NCBI GenBank assembly: GCA_032629725.1
Contig: JAFEVB010000008.1
Span: 1,922,001-1,986,000, forward strand
Reading direction: 5' to 3'
DNA: 64,000 nucleotides
Source of the DNA: Gremmenia infestans
Taxonomy: Eukaryota > Ascomycota > Leotiomycetes > Helotiales > Hamatocanthoscyphaceae
The stretch's first letter is position 1. Every line of letters begins with the position of its first letter. The notes under the pieces are model-generated. The model was not told the origin of the DNA, searched no databases, and worked only from the letters and a program-made list of their open reading frames with translations. Below are positions 12,904 to 22,851 of the stretch, piece by piece. The position numbers and the translations under genes are program-made.

Positions 12904-13148
12904 TTACTTCTTGTGGACGGGGCACTCGGCGCATCCGCACGAAGCACCGCAAGAGCCTATTCGATCGATATGATGTTAGCAGACCATTCATCCATTCATC
13001 CATTCATTCATTCTTATCTTGCTTTATACTCCCTCCTCTGAAGCAATAGCAATAGCAATAGCGGGGTGTGGTAAATCAGGCGATAACAAGGAGATATCTT
13101 ACAATCAGCTCCGCACATGTTGACAGGAGATTCGGTAGCGAAAGACAT
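12904..13148 (-). CDS. MMT1-like metallothionein, two exons
   Basis: A 32-residue protein assembled from exon 1 (13103..13148) and exon 2 (12904..12956) across a 146-nt intron with donor GTAAGATAT and acceptor ATAG. The join restores a cysteine codon (T|GC). Six cysteines fall at residues 12, 16, 18, 22, 24 and 27 as C-x3-C-x-C-x3-C-x-C-x2-C, ending HKK. From Met11 onward it is 22 residues, the length and cysteine spacing of the metallothionein-like MMT1 of Magnaporthe (starts MCGDNCTCGASC); here the segment starts MCGADCSCGASC. The 10-residue N-terminal extension (MSFATESPVN) is additional, and internal initiation at Met11 is possible. Expected function is binding Zn/Cu thiolates. It is too small for standard gene calling but very convincing by pattern. 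Confidence 0.88.
12983..13061. repeat. two microsatellites inside the metallothionein intron
   Basis: The intron holds a (CATT/CATC) tetranucleotide run at about 12983..13013 and three AGCAAT/AGCAATAGC hexamer units at about 13038..13061. Together they make up much of this unusually long (146-nt) intron and could vary in length between isolates without changing the protein. Confidence 0.85.
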
Positions 13149-13771
13149 GGTGTGTGGTGGTGTTAGATATCGGTTTGCTTTGATTTGATTTGGTATGTTT
13201 GGTATGTAAGGTAGTAGATTGGTATTTTGAGGTGAGACGAAGAGGGGAGGAGGAGGGGTTATATGGACTGGATCCGACGTGGCAGTGTGGCACACCCTTT
13301 CAATGCTTCGCAGTAGCGCGAGTCGCACGGCCTTTGTTCAGCACATTCGATTGGCTGCGCTGTTCTGCAGCTGTTTCATATCGGGTGGTCTGTGACGGGT
13401 GCTGGGTGCTCATTGGTGCATCGGGTGGACTGGGAGGGGTCGCCCCGCTTCTCCTCACGCAAGAGTGGGGTGGCGGCACTTGCGAGGCGAGCCTCCCGAT
13501 CGTCGACTAAGCTAGGCTAGGTAGGGAAGGGAGGTGGAGGTGGTAACGCGGACGCTACCTATACGCGTCGGTCGGCACTTGGTTTGGCCAGATAGTACGG
13601 TATCTAGGTACTTGTACGGAGTATAGAAATACTAGCTTGAGAGATATGAAGTGCCAGAGAGAACTCAACTCATGACTAATAAAATTTCCTCAGAATCAAT
13701 CTAGAAAGCAAAAGCAAAGAAAAAAGGCCGATAAAGAGGATAAAGACCGCTATGTAGAGATGCCATTCCCA
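13149..13771. other. metallothionein upstream region and spacer
   Basis: This interval holds the promoter side of the metallothionein gene (13149 upward) and the downstream flank of the WW-domain gene. Bases 13160-13260 are strongly strand-asymmetric (TTTG/GGTA- and GAGG-rich on the plus strand). I see no protein-coding gene. No specific metal-response element could be assigned with confidence. Confidence 0.5.
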
Positions 13772-15485
13772 CTAGTAATCGTCTTCGACAAAGGTCTCCT
13801 CAACATAAGTGTCATCCTCAACATAGGTATCGTTTTCAACATATGTATCAGTTTCTACATACGTATCAGTTTCCACATAACTCTCTTGGACAAACGTATC
13901 ATTCTCAACTAGGAAACTGTTAGCAAATAGCCTCTCAAGGAGTAGCCAGCTGGCATAAACACTTACCATATACGTTATCCTGTACAACAGCAGGCTGTTC
14001 AACAATGACCGTCTCTTGCACCATAGTCGGGGGCGCATAATAGCCTCCACCTCCACCTCCATACCCCCCAACATAACCACCGCCATTTGAATAAATCTGG
14101 CTATGATGTTGCTTATGACCGGGTTTATGCTCATTCCATTCGTGGTTCAACACTGCACCCCCTATAAGTCCAGCACCCGCACCGAGAAGGCCACCCCCAA
14201 GTGCACCCATTCCAGCCTTGGCAGGTTTGCCGGTAGCGGGAGCAGACGCCAGTGGCTTGCTTGCACCGCCAAGTTTACCCAGCATTCCCATGAGTCCTTT
14301 TCGTGCTGGAGGAGGAGCTGTCTGAGGCGGGGCAGGCTGTGCAGGCTGTGCAGGCTGACTGTACTGGGTTGGTGGATTGTATGTCTGGGGTTGGTATGAG
14401 GTAGGTGGTTGGTATTGCTGTGCTGGGTATGGGCTCTGCTGGGGTGGCTGCCCATAAGGAGCTTGACTGTATGGTTGTGGCGAGTATTGATTATGTGGAG
14501 GTTGCTGATATGCGGCATTTGGAGCAGGCTGATACTGAGGATACCCGACTGGCTGACCTGGATAAGGAGACGACACATCTCGGTTATGGGTGGGGCTTAT
14601 GCCTGATGGAGGCGGGGATTGAGGATGATTTGCAGGAGCTGCGGCGTAGCTAGGTTGGGTGGGAGCGGTAGTAGAAACAGCTCCATAAGAAGACGCTGCT
14701 GGAGGGGTTGGTACTCCATAGGGAATCTGAGTTGGCGCGGGTGCAGGAACAGCCGAATAATAGGTTTGAGAAGCTACAGCGGATGATGGTGGACTCTGAG
14801 TTGTAGGTGCTGGAAGAACCGAATAATAGCTTTGGGACACAGGGGCAAAAGTCGGAGGACCTTGAGCATTTGGGGAAGGGGTCGGATTATATGATGGGAT
14901 TGACCCTTGCGGAGCTTGAGGCGACAAAGGTTGTGGGTATGGTTGATACGTGGGCTGTGTTTGAGACCCGTAGATTGCCAGTGGATTCTGGGCAACAGGA
15001 TTTGGAGTAGAGGGATTGTAAGATGCGGGTGAAGGTTGGGGTGCCGCTGAAGAATATGCTGGTTGTGACACACTAGGTCCAGATATAGGCGGAGGGCTTC
15101 GGGTAGCAGGATTCGGCGGATACTGAGTCTGCGAGGAGGGAGCAGGCTGTTGTGTAGGCCGACCATAGGTGTCATCGGAAAGAGATATGCTAGACATTGC
15201 GTTTTGCAAATCTACAGCATCTACATTCTTCTCCACTGGAGCCACATATCCGGGAGGGGGTCCTGGTGGGGCAGGCTTTTTTGATTCAGGTTTATAGACT
15301 GGTTGGGTTGGTAGTTCCCAGACAGATGCTTCGGTGTAGATGTTTTCGTAGAACCTGAAGCACGTCAGTACGATAACGAGAACACCAGTAATCGAGACTT
15401 GCCATGCATTGTATTCCGAATTCCAGTGAGCCTTCCATCCTTCCGGCAAGCTAGGCGGGGGAGGTCCAGAAGGTGGCAGCACCAT
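13772..15485 (-). CDS. WW-domain proline-rich protein with glycine-zipper and acidic YVE-repeat tail
   Basis: The protein is 535 residues from exons 15403..15485, 13967..15354 and 13772..13908. An N-terminal WW domain (near residues 10-42: LPEGWKAHW ... VWELP) should bind proline-rich ligands. It is followed by about 300 residues of Pro/Gln/Tyr-rich low complexity (PQQ, YQP, SYG repeats), a glycine-zipper segment near residue 430 (GGGLLGAGAGLIGGAV), a GGYVGGYGGGGGGYY patch, and an acidic tail of six-residue YVE-x-DT repeats. Intron 1 (15355..15402, 48 nt) uses a GC-AG pair with a consensus GCAAGT donor and restores the second half of the WW domain. Intron 2 (13909..13966) is ordinary GT-AG. 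The combination suggests a condensate- or membrane-associated scaffold, but no function is assigned. Confidence 0.85.
13775..13908 (-). repeat. hexapeptide-coding repeat (YVE[T/N/D]DT)
   Basis: The last exon of the WW-domain gene is almost wholly a degenerate 18-bp tandem repeat. It encodes VENDTF, VQESY, two VETDTY units, VENDTY, VEDDTY, then shortened VEETF and VEDDY units. The spacing gives an evenly spaced acidic/aromatic pattern. Unit-to-unit DNA divergence is mostly at third positions, suggesting selection on the peptide. Confidence 0.85.
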
Positions 15486-16367
15486 TTTGTCGACTTCGAT
15501 ATAGCGAAATCTTTACAGTACCAGACTTCTCGACAAATGCGCGGGGAAAGCCAAGCAATTTAAGGTATATAGCCCTTGGAGACAAAGCTTGACCAAAAGC
15601 TTGACATAATGCTTGATCTTAAGAAAGAATTCTGGGGTCAGGGCTGAGAATAGCGCGCGGAGTCTAGAACGCGACACAATGATTTGGGAATGGGTGGGTG
15701 CCATATCAGTTCAGCTGGAAATCCATCTTCCGACAAGACGTATCAGGAGCTTTAATTTGAGCCACAAAACGCCATATTAGCCAGCTGAAAATGCCATCAA
15801 TCTCGCCAAGTAGATGGATCTGTATATACATTTTAGTGACCATCAAGAAAAGCTTGGAGATTTAGTAAAAGTTGGCAAGAGGAAAACATATTTAATAGAA
15901 TTCTCACTGCAATTTCGTATCTCTTCGAAAATAAATACCTGGGTGAAAGACGTGCCTCGGTTTCATTGTAACAATGCAATATTCAGCTGAGGTGGCTGAG
16001 CTAAGTGTAACTTCACGAGCGACATCTATTCAAAATCAGTTAGTCGTGGAAATATCTCAGTCGGAAAACCCCTACCAAAAAAGGACAAACCCTTACAGGT
16101 ACTACCGCATGCTACTCTGGAACATCTTTTGACTAATGGATGTATCAAGAAAGTTGACCCCACTACTTCTTGAAAACCTTTGAATTTACAATTCATAACA
16201 GCGAAGTGCTGCGATCGCGATGGCGATTCAACCGAGACCGCGGCGGAATATTCCACGGAATTCCACGGAACTGGAGGACTCGGCTTACTATCATTGATTC
16301 GTAGCAGGTATAACTTAAAGGCAACGGGAAAAACCTTCAAATCCCGTCGCATCCAAAATATTTCATC
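15486..16367. other. intergenic region between WW-domain and EthD/ABM genes
   Basis: This 880-bp region lies between divergently transcribed genes. I find no coding support. Bases 15800-16000 are AT-rich. A direct repeat TATTCCACGGAATTCCACGGAA lies near 16250-16270. It should contain both promoters. Confidence 0.5.
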
Positions 16368-17522
16368 ATGTCGTCCAAGATGACATTGATAACCCTATGG
16401 TGGCAAAAGGATGGGGCCAAACCTGACCAATTCGCCGAGCACTACGAGCGTAGTCACCCGTTTATTTCGACACCTGGATCACCACCAATCTACGAACATA
16501 TCTATCCTGTCGCCGACAGTGTGATCACTCTCGCGAATGAGCCTAAAGAAGGAATATTCTCTTTCGACAGTTTGTCTGCCGTTACTTTGAACGCACATTC
16601 GGATTTCGAGCCAAGGACGAACAGTCTCGCCGAGGAATTGAAATGGAGAACATCAGAAATAGATGAAGGAGGTTTTACTCGGAAAGATCGTCGGGTGACA
16701 TACGTGGCGGAGACAGAGAACAGCGAAGCGTCGGATTATGAACAGCTCTCTTCTTTGGCAGTAAGCATTTTGTTGATCAACCGGCGACGCCCTGGCATCG
16801 AGCGGGCTCAGTTCAAGCTAGATTATGAGGCCGAGATTTCTGCGTCAGGGACCATGTTGGCGAGCTTCGTCACAACCGTCCCTATCTTCTTCCTGCGCAC
16901 ATTCTTAGCTACTCAGGCGGCGCGTTGGGTGAAGAGCTTAAGAGCGCGATAGATGTGGTGCAGGATATTACGTTCCGCAATCAAGAGGCCGCGGAGCAGG
17001 GCATCGAGAGATTACGAGCCGCAGCTCTGGAGTCAAACGCCATCGACAAGACGGCAACGCTCATATTCTACACTCGGCGGGTCTCGGGGAAGCCAAGCCC
17101 CTCATCTGAAACGTCTCATAGCCATGAGAAATCAAAGACAGCTGAGGAGACGAACGGAGGTGAATCAAGTTCCTGGAGAAGATAGTCCCCCTGCAAAGCC
17201 ATGGGCCGTGATAGCCAAATTCGACCTCAATGAAGGGTACGAGGCGGAATGGATGCAGCTCGTGGGAAAAGTGACAGATGCCATGAAACATGAAAAGACG
17301 TTCATTAGTACATCCATGTGTGCACATCCAAGCGAACAGGGTAAATTTATGCTTTTCGAAGTATGGAAGAGTCGCGACGAGTTCTTCAACACTCAGGTGA
17401 ACCGGAAATATCGTCGTGCCCTGATGGAGCGATTGCCGGAGCTGATTCGATCGCCCGTGGTGTTTGATGAGTGGACTGAAATTCGGGCAGACTTTTCAAA
17501 CGCAATTCACGAGTGCCAATGA
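16368..17522 (+). pseudogene. EthD/ABM-like dimeric alpha-beta barrel repeat protein, frame disrupted
   Basis: Three ferredoxin-like (dimeric alpha-beta barrel) units are readable. Unit 1 starts MTLITLWWQKDGAKPDQFAE and resembles EthD domains. Unit 2 starts AVSILLINRRRPGIE. Unit 3, near the end, starts AVIAKFDLNEGYEAEW and resembles antibiotic-biosynthesis monooxygenase (ABM) domains, with ..FEVWKSRDEFFNT. They are not in one frame. Units 1 and the start of 2 share a frame with unit 3, but about 16893-17160 (from YLLPAHILSYSGGALGEEL to TLIFYTRRV) reads in another. The first shift sits at a C-run (ccgtccctat) and looks like a missing base; the second is between 17140 and 17190. No GT-AG pair of normal length cleanly repairs both. 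It may be a young pseudogene, a sequencing error, or unusual splicing. Enzymatic role is unknown. Confidence 0.6.
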
Positions 17523-17524
17523 TG

Positions 17525-18118
17525 GAGAGCAGACTCGGAAAGATAATTGTCTTGATTTGATGGGGCGAACAGGGGTAATGTCCTCAATATAGCATGCGGG
17601 TTGAGACTGAAAAGATGGAAAGGTACTTCAAAGTTTAGATTAGACTAGAGCAGGATGATGTTGCAAGATCGTTGTAGATACACTCACTCGATTACAAATA
17701 CGTTGTACGTATTAACACACAAAAATCAAAGTCAAGAGAGTCATCTTCTACACTTGTGAGACGCGGTTTTGTTCATGGTTTCCAGGTTCCAACTATAAAA
17801 CAACAAAAATGAGAAGTAGTACAGTATAAGGCAGTCATTGCCAACAGATGAGATGGTGATGATACATTTCCATCCCGAATCTAGACGTGGTCAGGGGACG
17901 TTGAACAATGTAATGCATAGATAACATTTCGTCTCGAGAGTCCTGAAAGTAATTATATCTGATTATAGGAGCGGAGTGAAAGGGAAAGTATAGTGTAGGA
18001 AGATCCGAAGAAATCCAAATTCGCGGCATATTATATTGCATCACGTAAGCAGAGTTTTTGATAATCTATCAATCCTCCACCACTTGGCGGGGTCCTCACA
18101 ACACAACCACCAACGACC
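17525..18118. other. intergenic region
   Basis: The first part is probably the 3' untranslated region of the EthD/ABM gene and the last 150 bases are the CA-rich leader of the RGG-protein gene. No additional gene is supported. Confidence 0.5.
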
Positions 18119-19216
18119 ATGGACGAATTCGCACAATCCAGAGAAGACGACGACCTCTTCGCCGATGAATTCGAGCCCATCACTGAATCCACTGAAATTG
18201 CACAACCCACTCCACCTACAAACACAAACACCAACCCCACCCCACCTCCAACAGCTCCCGCAAGGAATGGCAGACCAGCCCAGGAGAGACGTCCACGTGG
18301 TGGTGGACGAGGAGGAACAAATGGTCTGAACCAGTCTCGATACGCGCCCCAGACCGAAACTGCAGCACCAGCACCATCCCAAGATCTCTCTACCCCCGCT
18401 GAAGCACCCACTCCCCCTCCCAGCCAACCCCTCGAATCAACACAAGCACCGGCACCAGCACCAGCACGCACCCATGCCGTACGCGGCGACCGCTCCCTAA
18501 CCGGCGGGACCATCCCTAAGAAACTCACCGAAGAAGAGCTCACCGCCAAGCTAGCACAGATGGCGATCCTGAACGCGCAGAAATCCGAATCCCATCGCAA
18601 GTCCGAGGCCGACCAAGCCGCGTTCCAGCACCGCGAGAAAGAGCTGAAGGTGAAGAAAGAAGAGGAGCGCAAGAATAGCCGGCAGATGGAGATGGAGCGC
18701 GCGAAGAACCGTCAGAGGAAGATGCAGGCGCAGGGCGGCAGGGAGTGGGATAGTGAGAAGGTGGAGAGCGATATTGTGGATGGGAAGAGTAGGGGAAGGA
18801 CGAGCGAGTATGTCAGAGGTGGGCATGGGGGTGTTATTCGCGGACGGGGTGCAGGGTTGGCGGGGAGTCAGTTTGCGGATGAGGAGGTGTTGGGGGATGG
18901 GCCGTCCAGAGGGCGAGGTGGGTTTGAGAGGGGAGGACGAGGGCGTGGAAGGGGTGGTCGTGGTGGTAAGGGAGGTGGCCAGTCTGTTCCAGCAGTTGAG
19001 GATTTCCCTTCGTTGCCTACGCTAAGCAAGGCTGAAGAGAAAGCCAAACCACCCTCGCCGAGCAAGGTAGAGGCAGCTGAAACGCCGACGCCGAGTAAAG
19101 AGGAGGATGTCAAGTCTCCTGCTGGTGAAAAATCTGCTCATGATTGGGCCGAAGAGATGGCTACACCTGTAGAGGAAAAGAAGCAGGCCGTGTTTATGGA
19201 CAAGACGACTGCTTAG
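18119..19216 (+). CDS. RGG-box, coiled-coil, probable RNA-associated protein
   Basis: A 365-residue single-exon protein. The N-terminus is acidic (MDEFAQSREDDDLFADEFEP), followed by a Pro/Thr-rich linker with a short RGGGRGG patch. A charged helix of about 70 residues (near 135-210: LTEEELTAKLAQMAI ... RQRKMQAQ) is predicted coiled-coil. A strong RGG box follows (near 255-300, GRGGFERGGRGRGRGGRGG), then an EDFPSLPTL segment and an acidic tail ending in DKTTA. The architecture resembles ribosome- or mRNA-associated RGG proteins and I infer RNA binding. I do not recognise a named orthologue. The start is supported by the sequence context CGACCATGG. Confidence 0.8.
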   Translation: MDEFAQSREDDDLFADEFEPITESTEIAQPTPPTNTNTNPTPPPTAPARNGRPAQERRPRGGGRGGTNGLNQSRYAPQTETAAPAPSQDLSTPAEAPTPPPSQPLESTQAPAPAPARTHAVRGDRSLTGGTIPKKLTEEELTAKLAQMAILNAQKSESHRKSEADQAAFQHREKELKVKKEEERKNSRQMEMERAKNRQRKMQAQGGREWDSEKVESDIVDGKSRGRTSEYVRGGHGGVIRGRGAGLAGSQFADEEVLGDGPSRGRGGFERGGRGRGRGGRGGKGGGQSVPAVEDFPSLPTLSKAEEKAKPPSPSKVEAAETPTPSKEEDVKSPAGEKSAHDWAEEMATPVEEKKQAVFMDKTTA

Positions 19217-19521
19217 ATATCATTTTGGATGGCGTTTGGGAGACTCGTCTACGGACTTGAGCAATGGAAAATGTATCATTGAAACATCTGTATACGACAG
19301 CGCGAAACTGGCAACTAAGAAATCAAAGTGAAGGCCAATTATCTCTACTCGGAAGCGTGAAATTGCTATGTACAATTGGCAGAATTAAAGAAGGAAGAAA
19401 CCAGTGGTACCATCTGTCAGATGGCGTGGTTATATAATGGTATCGTAATCCACAAAACACCGATCAATAACGCCGCGAAACAAATCCCTCCATCACGCAT
19501 GGATTACGTTAACTTTTATGC

Positions 19522-22147
19522 CTAACCTCTCTGGCCCTGCTCCGTCATCCTAGAATCCAGAACCTGACTCAAATGGGTCAGATCCACCCTGGCCTTTTCA
19601 TCTTTCTCCAGGATATCCGATATGATCTCCCATTCCACCTCTCTCATTTGATACGCCTGCGGCATCAAAAATGCAACTGTCGGCGCATTGATATGTTGAC
19701 CCAGGATTCTGACTGCGTTAACTTCACCCTCCCGTTGCTTCTCTAGTCGTTGTTCTTCATGTTGGCGATAGTCTGTGTTGTTGTTGAACTGAGTAGATGG
19801 AGATCCGAATGACCCTTGCGGTGCAATGGGCGACATTGCGGGTGCCGCACCGCTCAAGGACATTTGGCGTTGTGGGTGACCCATGATGGATGGGCTCTGG
19901 GCCTCGAAACTGTGCTGGGTCTCTGGCTGCACATCGGAGCGGATGACGAGCGTGACAAGAATCATAGGCTCGGGTCGCTCTTCTGGGATCTTGTGACCTT
20001 CGAGGTTGATGACAAAGTCTGGGAGACTACCTGGGCTTGCTGGAACTGGTACCAGGTATGTATCACGGATATTCCCAATGCCTTTATTTGTGAGGACGCC
20101 GTACCTGTTCTTGCTGTGAAAGTAGTTGAACAAGTCTTGGTAGCCTTGCGAAGCGGTTTCTCCAGTCGGTGTTACGGCAACGATGACAATATCTGTAGGC
20201 TGGCTGTATCGAAGGCTGCAGAGATACTCGTTGGCCTTTTCTTGATCGATACGGCCAGCTACCCTCAAATCCTTTTGAAGAATGTCATCCCATGGAGTTT
20301 TACTACTAAGATCTGCCCCACCAATGTGCTTTGCTACTGCTGGGAACTTCGCAATTGAATCCATCGTAACGGTTCCACGCCAAACAATTTCTGGATCTGA
20401 GTTGTACTCGGCTGGCGAGTATGGAGGAGACTCATTACCATCGTCATCTTGGAGAAGCTTGTCAATCTCGGGATCAACGCCTGGTCCATTGACCGGTGGA
20501 GCATTGTTATTCACTGATGGCCGACGAATATGCTGTGTGCCGACTGGTGATTGAACGCTCTTGACAACTCTGTTGATGTCTCTATTAATGTCAAAGGAAC
20601 TTTGGCCGGACGCCTTTCTTGTAGGGGGATGAGTCTGCTTAGTTTCGACCGTAAGAGGTTGTCTCGGAACAACGTGACTTCGAATGTCGTCGTGGGATCG
20701 ATGATCATCGATGTTCTCGGGCAGTTCGACTTCATCTCCTCCAGGCGAATTCTCTCTTGACCGGGATGCCATTTCAGCATTTGGGTCAAGCATGCTCCTT
20801 CGACGAGCTGTAGACATACGATCATCTGGAACAGCAAAATTGTCATCCTCAACAATCTCATCACCCTTGTGAGTTCTCCGAACACGTGGTCCATCATTGT
20901 CGGTAATCATGATCGACTGTTTATCCGCCCGAGCCTTCATCTCTGCTGTTTCTGCCTTTAATTGTTTGCTAGCCATGTCATCTGAACTCATGACTGCTAG
21001 AGCACTAGGTGTAAGAGTCCTTGTGAGAAGGCCATTGCATAATTCTTGGTTCACCTTGATGTTGAAAGCAACAGAGCGAGCTTGCTTGACATATGATGCT
21101 TTTGGGTGGGTGATAAACACGGCGTTTTCGATCTCAATCGCAAGACGCTCCGCTTTTGCTTCGATAGTATCATTGTCGCCAAGGTAATACAGGCCAGCTT
21201 GGATGGCGGCGGGAATAGTGAGTTTCAGATTCTTGAGTATGAGACTCGCGCTCGACTGTCGGGAAGTTTCGAGGTCTATAATTCTCGCGGGCAAATCTGA
21301 AGGGGGAGACTTCTGACGAGGTTCAGAGACCTTGCGAATTTTTGCTTGGGGTTCCTGACGTGAAGTTAGAATTGAGGCTAGATGTGTGGGAACAACATAA
21401 ACGTACCTTGGTTTCAGTATCATGAGACTCATCTCTGATCTTTCTCTTCGTGCTTCCGGATCTCGCCACGCTTCCCTTCTTCTCAGATACAGGAACTGAC
21501 GGAGACTTTGCCTTTCCATTGGTAGCATGACTGATCTCGGACAAATCACTTGCCCTTTTGGCTTGTGGTTTCTTGCTCTTCTTCTTATGGCCCGCCTTCT
21601 CGGCCTCCTCATCGGCGATTTCCTGTTCGACCTTTCGACGTCGTTCCTCCCACACCTTTCTACCTTTCTTCAAGCCATCCAATAATTCTTTGTGTAGCGG
21701 GAAAGATGGGTCGTGTTTCTCGCACAAGTAATGTTCAGGAGCCTCGTCTCCGAAACGGCTAATACCAACGCAAATGTTATGTTGCCAGCACTCACACTCG
21801 TCGCATGCGATCCAAGGCTCCGTATCTTCATCGCTTGTCTCGATGGCACCGCAAACACATCGAATAATCTCAACTTCCTCATCGTCGTCTTTCTTGGCTG
21901 CCTTCTTTGACGACTTTTTAGTTATTTTCTTCTTGCCTGTCGTGGGTGTGGGCGAGGATTGATCCAGGAGATCGGAGGTTTTGGTATGCTGTCCTTTCGT
22001 CGCGCGAACGGATCTTCGAGGTTCGTCTGTAGTAGAAAATTTAGTTAGCAGATGCCATGTAAAGTGACCGCCGGCGTCGCATCCCGCCGAAGGAGGGTCG
22101 ACGCGCAGTCCGAATAATTGAAGATAGCGTGATTGCTTACCAGCCAT
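19522..22147 (-). CDS. BYE1: BYE1-like transcription elongation factor (PHD-TFIIS-SPOC)
   Basis: An 819-residue nuclear protein with the yeast Bye1 architecture. Exon 1 is only 7 nt (22141..22147, ATGGCTG). Exon 2 is 21407..22026 and exon 3 is 19522..21354. The PHD finger (near residues 48-97: RCVCGAIE, WIACDECECWQHNIC, YLCEKH) carries the tryptophan and acidic residues typical of H3K4me3 readers. A TFIIS central (M) domain follows (near 245-345), then a SPOC domain (from about 480, WRGTVTMDSIAKF). The Gln/Asn-rich and charged C-terminus is family-typical. Bye1 binds RNA polymerase II through the TFIIS-like domain and chromatin through PHD. A BLAST-style match to yeast BYE1 and to PHD/SPOC death-inducer-obliterator proteins is expected. 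It is divergent from the ZNF830-like gene. Confidence 0.92.
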
Positions 22148-22502
22148 GATAGATAGAATATACAACGCTCACGGTATGTGAGTGGGTCTGTTGTTGATAT
22201 CGATTTACAAGGGAGATGGGGATGCGAATACACCGGTGTTGAGTTGATTTTAAATAGATGCGATGCTGCTCTGCGCGGCGGGCGTTGCGCTTTCTAACGC
22301 GATCACTGATTGATAGAGCTCTACAAACAGACTATGATGTTGAAAAAGAGACACAGGGGTAGAGACAAAGATAATGAAGCTATCCCGAGAATAAAGTGCC
22401 CCGAATGTTCCACCAATGCAGAAATTGACGCGACCCAGCCAGTTCTCTTCCCCTCCAAGATGGCGTGCGAGTTCAACTCTGACTCGGAGAGAAGTGGTGT
22501 AA

Positions 22503-22658
22503 TCACGCAGGTGTGGTCGCAAGGTAGCACTTGTAGTAGTTGCCACCGTGGTTGCAAGAGATGCGCGGATATCCCTTGATGGCGATGTTGTCGAAAGGGC
22601 GTGTTTTGTTGTTGTGGTACTCGTCGACCTTGGTCTTGTTGAAATCGAGAAATTTGGG
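22503..22658 (-). CDS. possible terminal exon of a small cysteine-containing secreted protein
   Basis: On the minus strand this 51-codon open stretch has marked C/G preference at third positions (for example GTC GAC GAG TAC CAC AAC AAC), unlike its other frames. It ends in a Gly/Tyr/Cys-rich motif, CNHGGNYYKC, before TGA at 22503..22505. It has no ATG of its own. Upstream on the same strand (near 22700) a start-like MQFKLIY is followed at once by a stop. It may be a real last exon whose 5' part I could not join, or a decayed effector-like gene. I do not recognise the family. Confidence 0.35.
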   Translation of the reverse strand, partial: PKFLDFNKTKVDEYHNNKTRPFDNIAIKGYPRISCNHGGNYYKCYLATTPA

Positions 22659-22851
22659 TCATAGACGTCGGCTTGCGGGGATTTGCAAATAAGCTAATAG
22701 ATAAGCTTAAACTGCATTAGGTATAGTCTTTCGTTTAAACGAGACGGAGCTTGAACCTCGGAATATAGCACTTCAGCTTCATCATAATACCAACTCTATT
22801 CACAAAGTATCAGCACCACCTAACAGCCCCCTTTACAAATCCACACTTCCA

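Noticed and set aside
22310..22579. Plus-strand frame opposite the orphan exon
   Set aside because: The GC3-biased frame is on the other strand, so this one is a shadow.
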